A stretch of DNA of 64,000 nucleotides from Poronia punctata (taxonomy: Eukaryota; Ascomycota; Sordariomycetes; Xylariales; Xylariaceae): positions 62,001 through 126,000 of the forward strand of contig MU401535.1 in assembly GCA_022579005.1 (NCBI GenBank), given 5' to 3'. The notes under the pieces were generated by a model that searched no databases, had not been told where the DNA came from, and saw only the letters and a program-made list of their open reading frames with translations. Within the stretch, counting starts at the first letter, position 1; every line of letters starts with the position of its first letter. A program made the position numbers and the translations under genes. Of the stretch, positions 33,239-43,740 are shown piece by piece.

Positions 33239-34342
33239 ATGGCAACAACTTCGGTTGACCGCGATGCCTTGCCGACAACCCAACTTCGGCTCTCATCCGG
33301 CAACGGACCAATCAGCCGAACCGTACTAAAAGCCCCGCTCCGCGACGCCCTCCCGTCCGAGATCCCCATCATCGACATCTCGGGCGCATTTGGCCCATCA
33401 ATCGAAGACCGGAAGCACGTGGCCGGCGTGATCCGCGAAGCCGCCACCAACAACGGGTTTTTCTACATCAAGAACCACGGCATCCCGTCCGAAGTGACAG
33501 ACACGGCCTGCTCAGTACTTTTAGAATTCTTCCGGCAACCGAGGGAGATCAAAGACCGGGCCAACATCAAGCAATCCAAATATTTCAACGGGTATAAACC
33601 GCCTAGGTCGCAGCGCATTAACCCGTTCGAGTCGATTGACGTGCGCGAGACTTTCTCTTGGACCTATGACCCGAGATATGACCCGTCGGTTCCCGATCCG
33701 GCTGCCATCCCGCCCCACGTCGCGCGGTATCTGCGCTGCGAGGACTTCTACTGGGAGGCGACGGCGAATTTGCCGCATTTCAAAGAAGCCATTATTCGAT
33801 ACTGGCGTTCTTGTTTGGCTGTAGCGCGGGTTCTTGTGCGGAGCTTTGCTCTATCGCTGGACTTGCCCGAGGACTTCTTCGCGGATAAGTTCACGTATCC
33901 CGATGCGGCACTGGCGCTGAATTATTATCCGCCTTTGTTGCCCGCCTCTAACGAAGAAGAAGAAGAGGTGTCTATAGGTTCGCATACGGACTTTCAACTC
34001 TTCACCATGTTATGGCAGGACGATAATGGTGGATTGCAAGTTTTGAATAGACAGGGGCAGTGGATCAATGCGAAGCCTATCCCTGGGACGTTTGTTGTGA
34101 ATATTGCCGACTATATGCAGCGCATCACCAATGATCGCTATGTCAGTACTGTACATAGGGCGCAGAATTACAGCGGAAAGGAGAGGATCAGTATGCCCTT
34201 CTTCTTCGGCTTTAATCTTGATGAGAGCTGTGGCGTGTTAGATAGCTGTGTTGCCGAGGGCGAGGAGAGGAAATATGAGGAGATGAGCTGTGAGGAATGG
34301 GTTCAAAGGAGAGCTAGGGCGATGTATAGGGGGGAGAAGTAG
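33239..34342 (+). CDS. 2-oxoglutarate/Fe(II)-dependent oxygenase (isopenicillin-N-synthase-like)
   Basis: Single-exon gene encoding 367 residues, the usual family length. The N-terminal DIOX_N region (IPIIDISGAF, GFFYIKNHGIP) precedes the double-stranded beta-helix. The iron ligands are His249 and Asp251 (GSHTDFQ) and His306 (STVHRAQN), and the co-substrate Arg is Arg316 in R-x-S (ERISMPFFFGF). Members hydroxylate or oxidise small molecules with oxygen and 2-oxoglutarate, often in secondary metabolism; the substrate cannot be read from the sequence. It lies between an SDR and an alpha-glucosidase gene. Confidence 0.92.
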   Translation: MATTSVDRDALPTTQLRLSSGNGPISRTVLKAPLRDALPSEIPIIDISGAFGPSIEDRKHVAGVIREAATNNGFFYIKNHGIPSEVTDTACSVLLEFFRQPREIKDRANIKQSKYFNGYKPPRSQRINPFESIDVRETFSWTYDPRYDPSVPDPAAIPPHVARYLRCEDFYWEATANLPHFKEAIIRYWRSCLAVARVLVRSFALSLDLPEDFFADKFTYPDAALALNYYPPLLPASNEEEEEVSIGSHTDFQLFTMLWQDDNGGLQVLNRQGQWINAKPIPGTFVVNIADYMQRITNDRYVSTVHRAQNYSGKERISMPFFFGFNLDESCGVLDSCVAEGEERKYEEMSCEEWVQRRARAMYRGEK

Positions 34343-34420
34343 GTTCTTTACTTTAGTATCTACATATCCCAACAGATTTCCCCTATTCACTACCTATACG
34401 CAATATCTCTCTATGTACTT

Positions 34421-36247
34421 CTACTGTGGGACACATTTCGCCAATATACCCTCCCACGGCTTCAACGGCACCATCCCTTTCCGCGGCTTCTTAACAGGGC
34501 CGTTGGCATAGTTACCACAAACCCACTCCTCAACACTCAACTTCTCAGGGAGATACCACTCCACCTGCCGGCCAAAAAAGTTGAGCACAACAAGCCACTT
34601 CTCGCCAGCAGCGCTTGTCCTCAAGTAAGAAAACACATTCGGATGATCCGTCGCGAGCTCCTCGAAATCCCCATACACAAAAGCCGCCGCATGCTCTTTA
34701 CGCCGCCCGATAGCCTTTCGCCAGAACTGCCACACGGCCCCGTCATCCTTCATCTGCGCCTGGGCGTTGACGGTCTTGTAGTCATCATTAACCCTCATCC
34801 AGGGCTTCACATCTCCGTCGCAGAATCCCGCATTAGGAGACGACGCATCCCATTGCATAGGCGTGCGCGCATGATCACGAGCCTTCATCTCGACGACCGC
34901 CCGACCATGCTGTAATCTCTCGGGATCATCCTTCCCATACAACTCCTTCACTTTCCGCCAATAATTAATCGTCTCGACATCTTTGTACTCTTCCTCAATA
35001 TCCCAACTCTTTGGTACATTCCGCATACCCAGCTCCTCGCCCTGATAGACAAATAGCGTTCCCCCAAGGGTAGTCTGCATCAAAGCCAACAACTTTGCCC
35101 CGAAACCCCTATTCTCATCACTATCATCCGCATACCTCGAAATCGACCTTGGATTATCGTGATTCTCGATAAACACGGAATTCCACCCATCCCTCTCAAT
35201 CATGACCCGTTGCCATTTCGAGACCACCTCTTTCATATCCTTCACTCCCCACGGCTTCAGACCCATCCGCACGTCCGGCTTATCAATATCCACCAGATCG
35301 AAAATAAAAATCATCCTCAACTCTCGCGCCTCCGCACCCACCGTACGCAAGATCTCCTCCTCATCACTCACGCCCGGCATCTCGCCCACCGTGATGACAG
35401 CATCATCGCCGCCGTATCGGCTCAACACCCGATCATGCATCTCTTTCAAATAATCATGTAATCTCGGCCCATTGACGAAATACTTCAACCCGGGCTGGTA
35501 CTGATATTTCCCCTTCTCATCTCCCAACACAATCTCCGCGTCCGGGTACTGCGGATCTTTCGAGATGAGATTGATAACATCGAGCCGGAACCCCGCCGCC
35601 CCGCGCCCCAACCAGAAATGCATCGCATCCCACACCGCCTCGCGCACGTCCGCATTCTCCCAGTTAAGATCCGGCTGTTCGGGCGTGAACAGACCGAGAT
35701 AATACTCCCCCGTCGCCTCATCAAACGTCCAAGCGGAATTCGCCTCTCCGAGGATCTGCGCCCAGTTATTCGGCGGCCCGCCCGTTTCCTCGTTTGGCTT
35801 TCGCCAAATATACCAATCCCGTCTAGGATTTTCCCTCTTATCTTTACTCCTGCGGGATTCTTTGAACCATTCATGTCGATTACTCGTATGATTAACCACG
35901 AGATCGACCACGAGCTTCATATCCCGTTTCTTCAGCTCCGCAATCAACTCGTCGACATCTTCAAGCGTGCCGTATCGGGGGTCAATGTCCTTGTAGTCGG
36001 AAATGTCGTAGCCCATGTCTGCCTGTGGGGACTTGAAAAAGGGCGAGGACCAGACGACGTCGATGCCGAGGGATTTGAGGTAGTCCAGTCTTTGGGTGAT
36101 GCCTTTGATTGTGCCCCATCCCGTCTTGACGCCTGGGTGGGATTGGAATGACGAGGGGTAGACTTGGTATATGATGGCTTCTTTCCACCACTGCGGCGTC
36201 GCGTATGAGCTTGTCTTTTGGGGGGCTTGAGACGCCATCATGAGCAT
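34421..36247 (-). CDS. Alpha-glucosidase, oligo-1,6-glucosidase/isomaltase type (GH13)
   Basis: Single-exon gene encoding 608 residues. The GH13 conserved regions are all present: DLVVNHTS (about 115-122), GFRLDVINL with nucleophile Asp223, VITVGEMPG with acid/base Glu289, and FIENHDNPR with Asp364. There is no signal peptide (starts near MASQAPQKTSSYATPQWWKEAIIYQVYPSSF), so it is probably cytosolic. The residue after the nucleophile is Val224; in yeast enzymes Val here marks isomaltases acting on alpha-1,6 bonds and Thr marks maltases, so alpha-1,6 preference is inferred. Starts at 36247, 36238 or 36235 are possible. The 3' end lies only 78 bp from that of the convergent oxygenase. No sugar transporter or MAL-type regulator is adjacent. 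Confidence 0.93.
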   Translation of the reverse strand: MLMMASQAPQKTSSYATPQWWKEAIIYQVYPSSFQSHPGVKTGWGTIKGITQRLDYLKSLGIDVVWSSPFFKSPQADMGYDISDYKDIDPRYGTLEDVDELIAELKKRDMKLVVDLVVNHTSNRHEWFKESRRSKDKRENPRRDWYIWRKPNEETGGPPNNWAQILGEANSAWTFDEATGEYYLGLFTPEQPDLNWENADVREAVWDAMHFWLGRGAAGFRLDVINLISKDPQYPDAEIVLGDEKGKYQYQPGLKYFVNGPRLHDYLKEMHDRVLSRYGGDDAVITVGEMPGVSDEEEILRTVGAEARELRMIFIFDLVDIDKPDVRMGLKPWGVKDMKEVVSKWQRVMIERDGWNSVFIENHDNPRSISRYADDSDENRGFGAKLLALMQTTLGGTLFVYQGEELGMRNVPKSWDIEEEYKDVETINYWRKVKELYGKDDPERLQHGRAVVEMKARDHARTPMQWDASSPNAGFCDGDVKPWMRVNDDYKTVNAQAQMKDDGAVWQFWRKAIGRRKEHAAAFVYGDFEELATDHPNVFSYLRTSAAGEKWLVVLNFFGRQVEWYLPEKLSVEEWVCGNYANGPVKKPRKGMVPLKPWEGILAKCVPQ

Positions 36248-36831
36248 GTGAATAAAGGTTATCTTATAGTTGCGTATCTATCTACTGTTCTTGTACAAAG
36301 GAGGAGAACGATTTTATATTAGGAAAAGAAAGATCAAGGATAACAGCCATCGGTGTGTGGAGTTCCTAGAGAAACAGCTGTTCCTTGCGACTTGATGCAT
36401 CCGCAAGCAACACTGCAGAGTATAGTATCCCGAAGCATGAGGCCCCTTTTTTTCTCTCCGCAGCGGACGGGGACCGGATATCATCCCATTGGGCATCCAA
36501 GCAGATGCTCGACGTCAGGGAGGAGGGGAGGGGGGGACTGAACCACTACGAATCCCCAATGTCTCCAAAGTCGGATATCAAGCTCAGGCGTTACTAATAT
36601 GCGTGCCAGGATTTTGCATGTGCAATCTCCATGTGAAAGATCCTCGGATAGTCATACGTTGCTATTGATCCTTTCACCCGACCTTTGCATCACGAAATCG
36701 TCTAACCCCCTATTGTATACCAATCTTCGACTGATAAACGAGACTTGCACGCTAGAGGTCGCTCATGGTGTTGCAAAGCCACCAACTATGCTAAATATTT
36801 CTGCAAAAGACAATTCTTCCACACAAACAAA
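36248..36831. other. Intergenic
   Basis: This 584-bp stretch is upstream of the alpha-glucosidase gene and downstream of the CCCH/SMR gene, both on the minus strand. It should contain the alpha-glucosidase promoter. Nothing further was recognised. Confidence 0.5.
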
Positions 36832-39164
36832 TCACCGACTTCTATTACCACTAGGCCCTTTAGGAGGGTCGCGAACAAGTAGTCTCACTTTGCCATCCCC
36901 AATCTCAACTCCTTGGCTGAGTATATCCAGTTCCTCTTTGCTATCGCCACCCTCCTTACCATCCTCTCTCACCAGTGACTTATCCCAACTTCTCGCGTCG
37001 ATTCCAAGGATGCCCCCCATATTGTTACGATCGCCGGGCACCGAGAACTCGCGGTATGCATACCTCCAATCGTTCAGAAAGGTTCGAACTGCCTTACCGA
37101 CCTTGTCCTTGCCGTTCTTACTATGATGTCCCGTCCCCGTGATGGCGTACACCGGTCTGCTTTCCTTACTGTTGTCGAGCAATACCTTCTCCAGGTATTC
37201 AACCGCCTCTTCCGGGTGCAGCCCATGCAGGTCCACAAAGATTTCCGTGTTCACCCCGTTACCCTGGTTTCGTGACTCGTAAAGCTCACGCGCAGCCTCA
37301 CGGTGTGCCTTCCGCATCAGGTCGTTTTCGCTTTGCCCGCGGAGACTGAGAGCTTTTGCCGCACGAGCGTCGTTGCGGTTCCATGCTTGGGCAGCGCTAG
37401 ACATACATCTTAGAATCCAAAAAGACTCCCCTAGTAATATAGAAGATAGGTGAAAGAATGGGGCAGGGCTTACCTTTGAAGAAATTTGTTACGTAGACCA
37501 CCGTGTTTGATAGCATCCTGGCGAGATTTCAGATAGGCTTTATTTGCCTTATCTCCCGTTTCCAACCATGGGATTTGCTTTGGCATCGGGATAGCTTGAG
37601 CAGCAGCGCTGTTTTCACCACTCTTGATGCTAGTGGCGCTTCCGTTGCGGCCAACCTTCTTTGGGTCCGGCCTGGTCGGGCCAGGGCTAGGTGACGGCGA
37701 CGGGGACATCTTGACAATATCTGCCAGTGAGCTGGGCGTATAGTTCTCCTTGTGTCCGTGACCATGACCACCACGTTTGCCGTGGTGCTTTTTGCTCGGC
37801 TTAGCAGAGGCAGAGCTTAGTGAGGGGAAAGCGTCGTTGTCGTCAATGGGTGGTGCGGCACTGCCATCCTTGGTCTGAGGGCGGCTACCCGGACGAGAGC
37901 GTGTCCGCCCTTCACTACCCCCAAAGGAATGCGAAGGCCTGAGGCCGGGCGGCGGGGTAAGAGCAGTGCCGGTGTAGTTAAAGCTAGGCGCATAGGGATT
38001 GAGCTCCGGTGTCCCCGGGCGTAATGCTGGAAAAGCGCTGAGGTCCTGAACCTGAAGACTCTGAGGTTTCTGAGGCGGTGTGCTGCTCCCGTCCACAGTA
38101 AGTCGGCTCATGAGGTGAGTGGGGTCATGAGAGAAGATGCAAGTGTTCCCAGCCAAGCAGTTGCCCATAACCCAATACCTATGCAAGTCAGAATTCGTTT
38201 CTGTGCCGGTAACAGCCACATCACAACGCTCAAGGCAGACTTACTTGCAGATATGGTTGCTTAGATCATGACTGAATCGGCAGTCAGCCCTAAGGCATTG
38301 GCCAGTAGACAGATAGAACTTGCATATGATGCCCGGCTTCTGTTGGGAAGATGGGGTGCTAGGTCTAATGTCGGGCGTTACAGACTTCCCGATAAGAAGC
38401 CTCTTTGATTCGGGAGAGAGAGCCGGGGTATCATCAGACTCAGCCTCCATCATAGCTGTTATAGTCGCGCTCAGATCGTAACCGTGCAACGCCAGAGCGT
38501 TCTCGATTTCTTCGTCGGACTTTGACTGCCCTAGAATGGAGCGGAGCATATCGTAGGGGGTCATATCCGACTGTTGCGCCGAAACATACTCGGGTGCGGC
38601 CGCGTTCAAGCCGCTTGGAGTCCCGACCGATGACGACACACTAACGGCGTCATCGCTAACGAGCCAGTCGACATTTTCCGTCTGGATCTCGCCAAAGAAT
38701 TCCTGCACAGGGCTCGTGTCGCTTGCAAACTCATATGCGTTGAGGTTGGGACTGTGCGGAATCACAGGTGCCGCAAAAGCAAGACGCGGTGAGGGCCTTG
38801 GCGATGAGAAAGGGGACGCGGTGGACGACTTTGTCCGGCTGAGACTGGTGGGCAAAAAGCCGGAAGGTGCTAGTGGGCTCACACCTAGACGGGGGGAACC
38901 AGACAAAGGCGTTCCGGACCCCCTCCACGGTGCCGGAGACGGGCGGCGAAGGATGGTTTGTCGGATAGTGGGTGGCGACGTAGCACTGCCACCCGTCTCG
39001 CGATGTCGCCATAGAACATCCAGTATCGTGTTATCGAGAGATTGGCCCACTAGAGTCGTCTGACTCCGGAGCAACTCTTCAAGCTTATCCGGTTTGTCAT
39101 CGTCTTCAATGTTTGGGTCCTGGAGTATGGGGAGGCATAGCTCGTATGTTTCGTCGGAGACCAT
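36832..39164 (-). CDS. CUE-like, CCCH zinc-finger and SMR-domain protein
   Basis: Predicted 729-residue protein from exons 39164-38245, 38178-37474 and 37396-36832; all junctions close in phase. A CUE/HBS1-N-like helical segment lies at about 200-240 (DMLRSILGQSKSDEEIENAL). Two tandem CCCH fingers follow at about 285-335 (CKFYLSTGQCLRADCRFSH and CKYWVMGNCLAGNTCIFSH); intron 1 interrupts the second finger. After a disordered region, a C-terminal SMR domain has VDLHGLHPEEAVEYLE and ITGTGHHS, the expected motifs. SMR domains bind or cleave RNA, and ubiquitin-binding CUE plus SMR occurs in yeast Cue2, the no-go-decay endonuclease. A role in mRNA surveillance is therefore a reasonable inference, not shown. 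Confidence 0.88.
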
Positions 39165-40626
39165 GATGGCACGGTCTCGAGTCGGAGCGGGGTTCGCTAA
39201 AAGAATGGCAAGGGGATTGATACGATGAATGCAAGAGCAACTACGAGAAGAAACTATCAGTACCTATCTATTCAAGTAGCACATGACTTGCAACATTGAG
39301 GTGATACTGGAATGGCTGGGGGTAGGTAGGCGTTGAATGGGAGGGCATACATCTGAAGCGAGAGAACAATGTAGGAGCGTATAGAAGTGAAAGAGCCAAG
39401 TTGAGTTGAGTGTCAACTAAACGACGTGTGCCACAAAGTATAAGGTTCTATTCGCATCATGCGGCTGCTCCGGGTTCGAGGGCCACCGAGAGCCAGAATG
39501 TAACGAGAGACGAGGCGGGACACAAGAGGTGAGTTATGGGCGTGCAAGCCCAGAAGCGTAGGAAACCACAAAGAAAGTAAGCCTTGCCGGGGTTTAGAGT
39601 GCAACACTGTGGTGGGTACAACCCTCGCAAGACCGGCTGTCCAGAATCATCAGCGCTCGTGTCAGGGGAGCGGATTTGTGTGGTTGGAGAAGGGGATCCC
39701 GAATGGACAGAGGAACATGGCTGTACGAGTATGATAAAGAGGACGACGACTGAAGAGGGAGGGAATGCTCGATGCAGCAAAGTGGGGTTCTAATTACCTA
39801 CAGCATAGGTATCTATACTCAGTATCAGGTAGAATGTTATTAGCAAGCTATGTACCGGCTACATTATCCTAAAAAGGTTAACCAATGATATGTACGCATG
39901 TAGTAAGGTCCAATCTTTGGCAGCTTCTAGATTTATACTGTGCCTATTGTATCACCGGAGGCACGTAACAAGAGAGCTGACAGCCAGTACGGGCATGAAG
40001 AATCAGCCAATTAAAGTTTCGGTCTCATCCTGCCTGTTTTTATTACCAGTAACCTCCTTGTAGAGACATGACAGCTGAAGTCCGGTCCAAGCTGGGGCCT
40101 TTTGCATTTTGGTATCTGTTCCCAAGGGTAAAGCATACAAATAGGGGCCGTTCTATACACATGTCAGCCCTTATCATATTTAAGTTTTTGTGGCATTACA
40201 CGTAAATTCATACTCTACACATACAAACTTCTAGCAAATAGGAGAGTATATCATGGATGTATTCCTTGTACTAAGCAGTAAGCATCTAACATGCTGCGCT
40301 TGATCGCTTCAGTTTGACATTACTGGCACCATTATAACCAATCCAGGCGTACGAGTATCAAGACCCCAAAACATGTGCCTCTTTCATACCGGCCACCCCT
40401 ACGGGGTGAGAGGCTTAGGGTAATGTCTATGCTTACTAGATAAACATAATATTAACCTTGTAAGCCTTGCAGAACATGGCGATATTATTATAATACATGA
40501 TAAAAGACAAGCATACTAGGTTAAGCACTGACCAATGGGTATTGTTGAATCCGGGCGTTGTGATCACAGCTATGTTGTTCGACTTTTTGAGCTTCTAGTC
40601 TAAGTCTAAGTCTAAGTCTTATCAGA
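39165..40626. other. Intergenic with a hexamer microsatellite
   Basis: No gene is seen in this 1.46-kb stretch. It holds the promoter side of the CCCH/SMR gene on the left. A short AAGTCT hexamer repeat of about four units lies at 40597-40619, just past the JmjC gene's stop. Confidence 0.5.
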
Positions 40627-42368
40627 TCAGGGTATTTCCTCATCATCTTCCGCAAAGCCGAAACTAAAGCCGCCAGTTTCATTCCCATCTTCTTTATTTG
40701 TCCCCACTGCCTCTTCCCACTTCCTTTTCTTCTTCAGGCTTCTCCGATCTACCTCTTCCATTGCCTCGCAAAGTTGCTCTGGGTAGTCACACTCTAGTCG
40801 TTGCACAAAAAGGTCAAACGGGCTGGTGATTGACCTCTTAAACCCGGTAACCTGGTCTGATTTGTGCCTGAGGAATGAAAGGACATCGGCAAGGTGTGAT
40901 TTAGGAACAAAATTTTGTGTGAGAGCAATGCCGGCCTCCAGATTGACAACAAGATGCCACCAGCCACTTGGCACATGCAGAATTTCACCTGACCTGCACA
41001 CGCCTTCAATACAGCCCGGTATCATCCGGGCTTCAGCATGAAATTCGAGGAGCCATTCGGCTATGCTGAGTGGGCTAGTCACTTCACTGCTGTCCTGGGA
41101 TACATAGACACCGGGCACTTGGGATGAAGGGGGAAACATGATCCAATACTTCGACCCTTGCACTAGATTAGGCAACGTCAGCATGAACAACAGGAGTCAA
41201 GAAATAAACAAACCATGCCAATATTAACAATGGGTAGATGTCGACTTCATGGACTATGAGAGAAAAGTGCTCAAGGGAACAAGTGTAAGTTTGACTTACC
41301 CACGGCATTCCATGCACTAGTAGCGTTGGGATCCTTGTGGAAAGTCGAACCACTGCGTTCTGGGCCGATGATGAGCCATCGGTGCGCAGGCCGTTCCGGG
41401 CCCAGCACCTCGAACAAGTCGGGGCCAAAGCAGGCCGGTGGCCAATACACGGCACCGCTTTGTGGGCCAATTGCAATGTTCATCTTCTCGGCAAATGCGC
41501 GGTCGAAGAGGTAGAGCGGACTTTCATCTGCGTTTTGCGACATATACTCACAATAGACGTCGAATGGCCAATCGACTGCTTCGGCTTGAAAACTGACATC
41601 GGAAAACTGCTGGCTCAGTTTCTGGATATCCCATTCACGGAAAACCGGCCAAGATTGTATGCAGTCGGTTAGGATAAAGGGCGTGTTGCTCCAATCCCGA
41701 GCAAATTCATCATAGTCAAGGTTGGCCAAGCGTGAGATTTCGTTCGACTGAGGTATGGTAGACGAATATTTCTCCAATACCACGTGAGAACAAGCAAAGG
41801 GCCGGTGGAGGACATCAGAGAAAATATTGCCACAGTCGATTTTGGCTTGTGCTTCGCATGGTAAACTGAGGTATGTAGCTTTCCATGCGCCTTTCCAGAA
41901 GGGACTCCGTTTCGGTGTGATTCCTGACCTACACGTACACCATTTGTTAGCTTGATCAGGTCTGCATGGAAAGTGTTTCTCTAACTTGTTTCAAAACTCA
42001 ATCGGGCCAGACTAAAGGAAACAATAACAACGTTATGTTTTGGTGACTCACTCATCATATCGAGTTTGAGTCAAAGGACGATTGGAGGGAGCCACAGCTC
42101 CTTCCGTGTGAAGGGTTTAGCGGTTGACTCACTCTATGAACAATGTTTTCCATAAATCATCTAGTTGCCCAAAGGCATAGAGGAAACGGCACGTAGAGCT
42201 AAGATTTTGTATAGACCTCGAATCAAGATGCTCAAAGAGGTGCAATATCATCTCGTCTGGCAACTGACCGACGATACCCGTAGCTTGCCGTGCATTGGGG
42301 CCACTTGCAAAGAACTGGTTCCCAAGAGGTTTGATGCCCAGAGGGTGGACTGGGATGGAATCAACCAT
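40627..42368 (-). CDS. F-box and JmjC-domain protein (JMJD6-like oxygenase)
   Basis: Predicted 466-residue protein from exons 42368-42133, 41928-41300 and 41162-40627; junctions close in phase. The F-box is at about 35-75 (LPDEMILHLFEHLDSRSIQNL). The JmjC catalytic core has the iron ligands His276 and Asp278 (FHKDPNATSAWN) and His358 (VPSGWWHLVVN). The C-terminus is basic then acidic (KKKRKWEE, EDDEEIP). The family hydroxylates or demethylates protein side chains with 2-oxoglutarate; JMJD6-like fungal proteins commonly combine an F-box with JmjC, which would link the oxygenase to an SCF ligase. The target is unknown. An upstream in-frame ATG at 42455 is possible, but the sequence before 42368 is not family-like. 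Confidence 0.9.
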
Positions 42369-43740
42369 GGCTAGATTTGGGCCGACATGATCGCTGCCTG
42401 GTGTAGTGCTACTACACTTTCCCCCTCCATGGATGGAGTCTTGCACAAGTAACATTAGTATCACAGGGTCCGGAATAGAAGAAGCACAATCCTATTGAGA
42501 GACTTAGCAACGTATATGGCAGATACATTTATACATGTAAATCTTTAACGCCATTTTTCTCCCTTTGGCCTTCTAGATAACCTGCATATGTGAAAAGGAC
42601 TCAACTTACAAAGAGGATGCGTAGTGCTGTATTGGTCTGAACAAGTTTTTTGGCGTGTTTCTAATATTTCCACAAGGTATCAAGGAAGACAATGCAAGAC
42701 AAAGTCAGGATTTTTTTCCTCTGTACACCTAAGAAATAACCCTTTGATGTACATTCCCACCCAAGGCAAGGTCACAAGGCTCAGGGGTGTTCCTAGACAG
42801 GTACATGTAATTACATTGTGTATGTTTCTGTGTGTACATATCTGGATGTGCCTCTGCGTCATTGCTTTTAGTGTAGCTGCCCTACACATGTGTACATGCA
42901 AGTAGATAACTATTGAGTGCCTGTTACGTACCTGTTATAGCGCTCTGCGTCCCTGGGGACCCAGGATTATGGGATTATGGCTTGGGTTGGAAATAAAATA
43001 CCTGAGAAATACGTGCGTTGTCTGACTGTTAACCCCGCCACTATGGACCCCACCACCCCTCCTATTGAGGTACACACTAGGTACATAGGTAACCAACAAG
43101 TATCTTACTTACATCTAACATGCATGTATGTATGTATATAACGTCAATACCAATGTTCCAGGATATAGGAGATATTCTATTGACTGAGAATAGGTCAATA
43201 TGCTTTTAAACTTGTAGATAACATTGAGGAATTATCTTGATTGGGTGGATACTTTGCTGCACGCTCTTTAACAACATAGCCAATGGCAGGTTTTATTGAC
43301 AATGCAGCAAGAATGAGTTGTTGTTATTGTTAAGGCTTGTGCCCCACTATCAGTGATTGTCCCAAACCCAAGTGTACCTATAAGTTTCTCCGGAGTTTTG
43401 CCCCCACTCAAATTTTTTTTTCTTGGAGACCTAAAGTACATGTGGGAGGGTAGATAGTCTCGGGCCTCTCCCTCTTTTTCTTCTGATCCCTCCTCAATCA
43501 TCAAAGATTTAATCCAGACACCAACATAACAACAACAAACCTTTGGACCTATACGCTCACTTTTCTTTGTGAGCATCAGGTTCATCAAATTCATACTTCT
43601 CTTCGCCGACTTTATTGCCCCAGAGCAATAGTCCGCGACTTTTCTATACAGAACCCCACCAACCCACGCAGTTCCCCGTCTTCTTGAATTTCAAGCTGTG
43701 CTTGGAATTCGAGAAGCCTTAGAGACCTTAATCTACAATC
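42369..43740. other. Divergent intergenic region before eIF4A
   Basis: This 1.37-kb region separates the JmjC gene start (minus) and the eIF4A start (plus). It has ATGT-type microsatellite-like sequence near 43120-43138 and GTACATAGGTAACC-like words near 43080. No gene is supported. Confidence 0.5.
43465..43495 (+). promoter_or_regulatory. Pyrimidine tract upstream of eIF4A
   Basis: A CT-rich run lies about 245-275 bp before the eIF4A start codon. Such tracts are common in strongly expressed fungal promoters near transcription start sites. The role here is inferred from position only. Confidence 0.4.

Noticed and set aside
40597..40619. AAGTCT units considered as a CRISPR-like or telomere-like repeat
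   Set aside because: There are only about four perfect hexamers without spacers, and the unit is not a fungal telomere repeat; it is a simple microsatellite.
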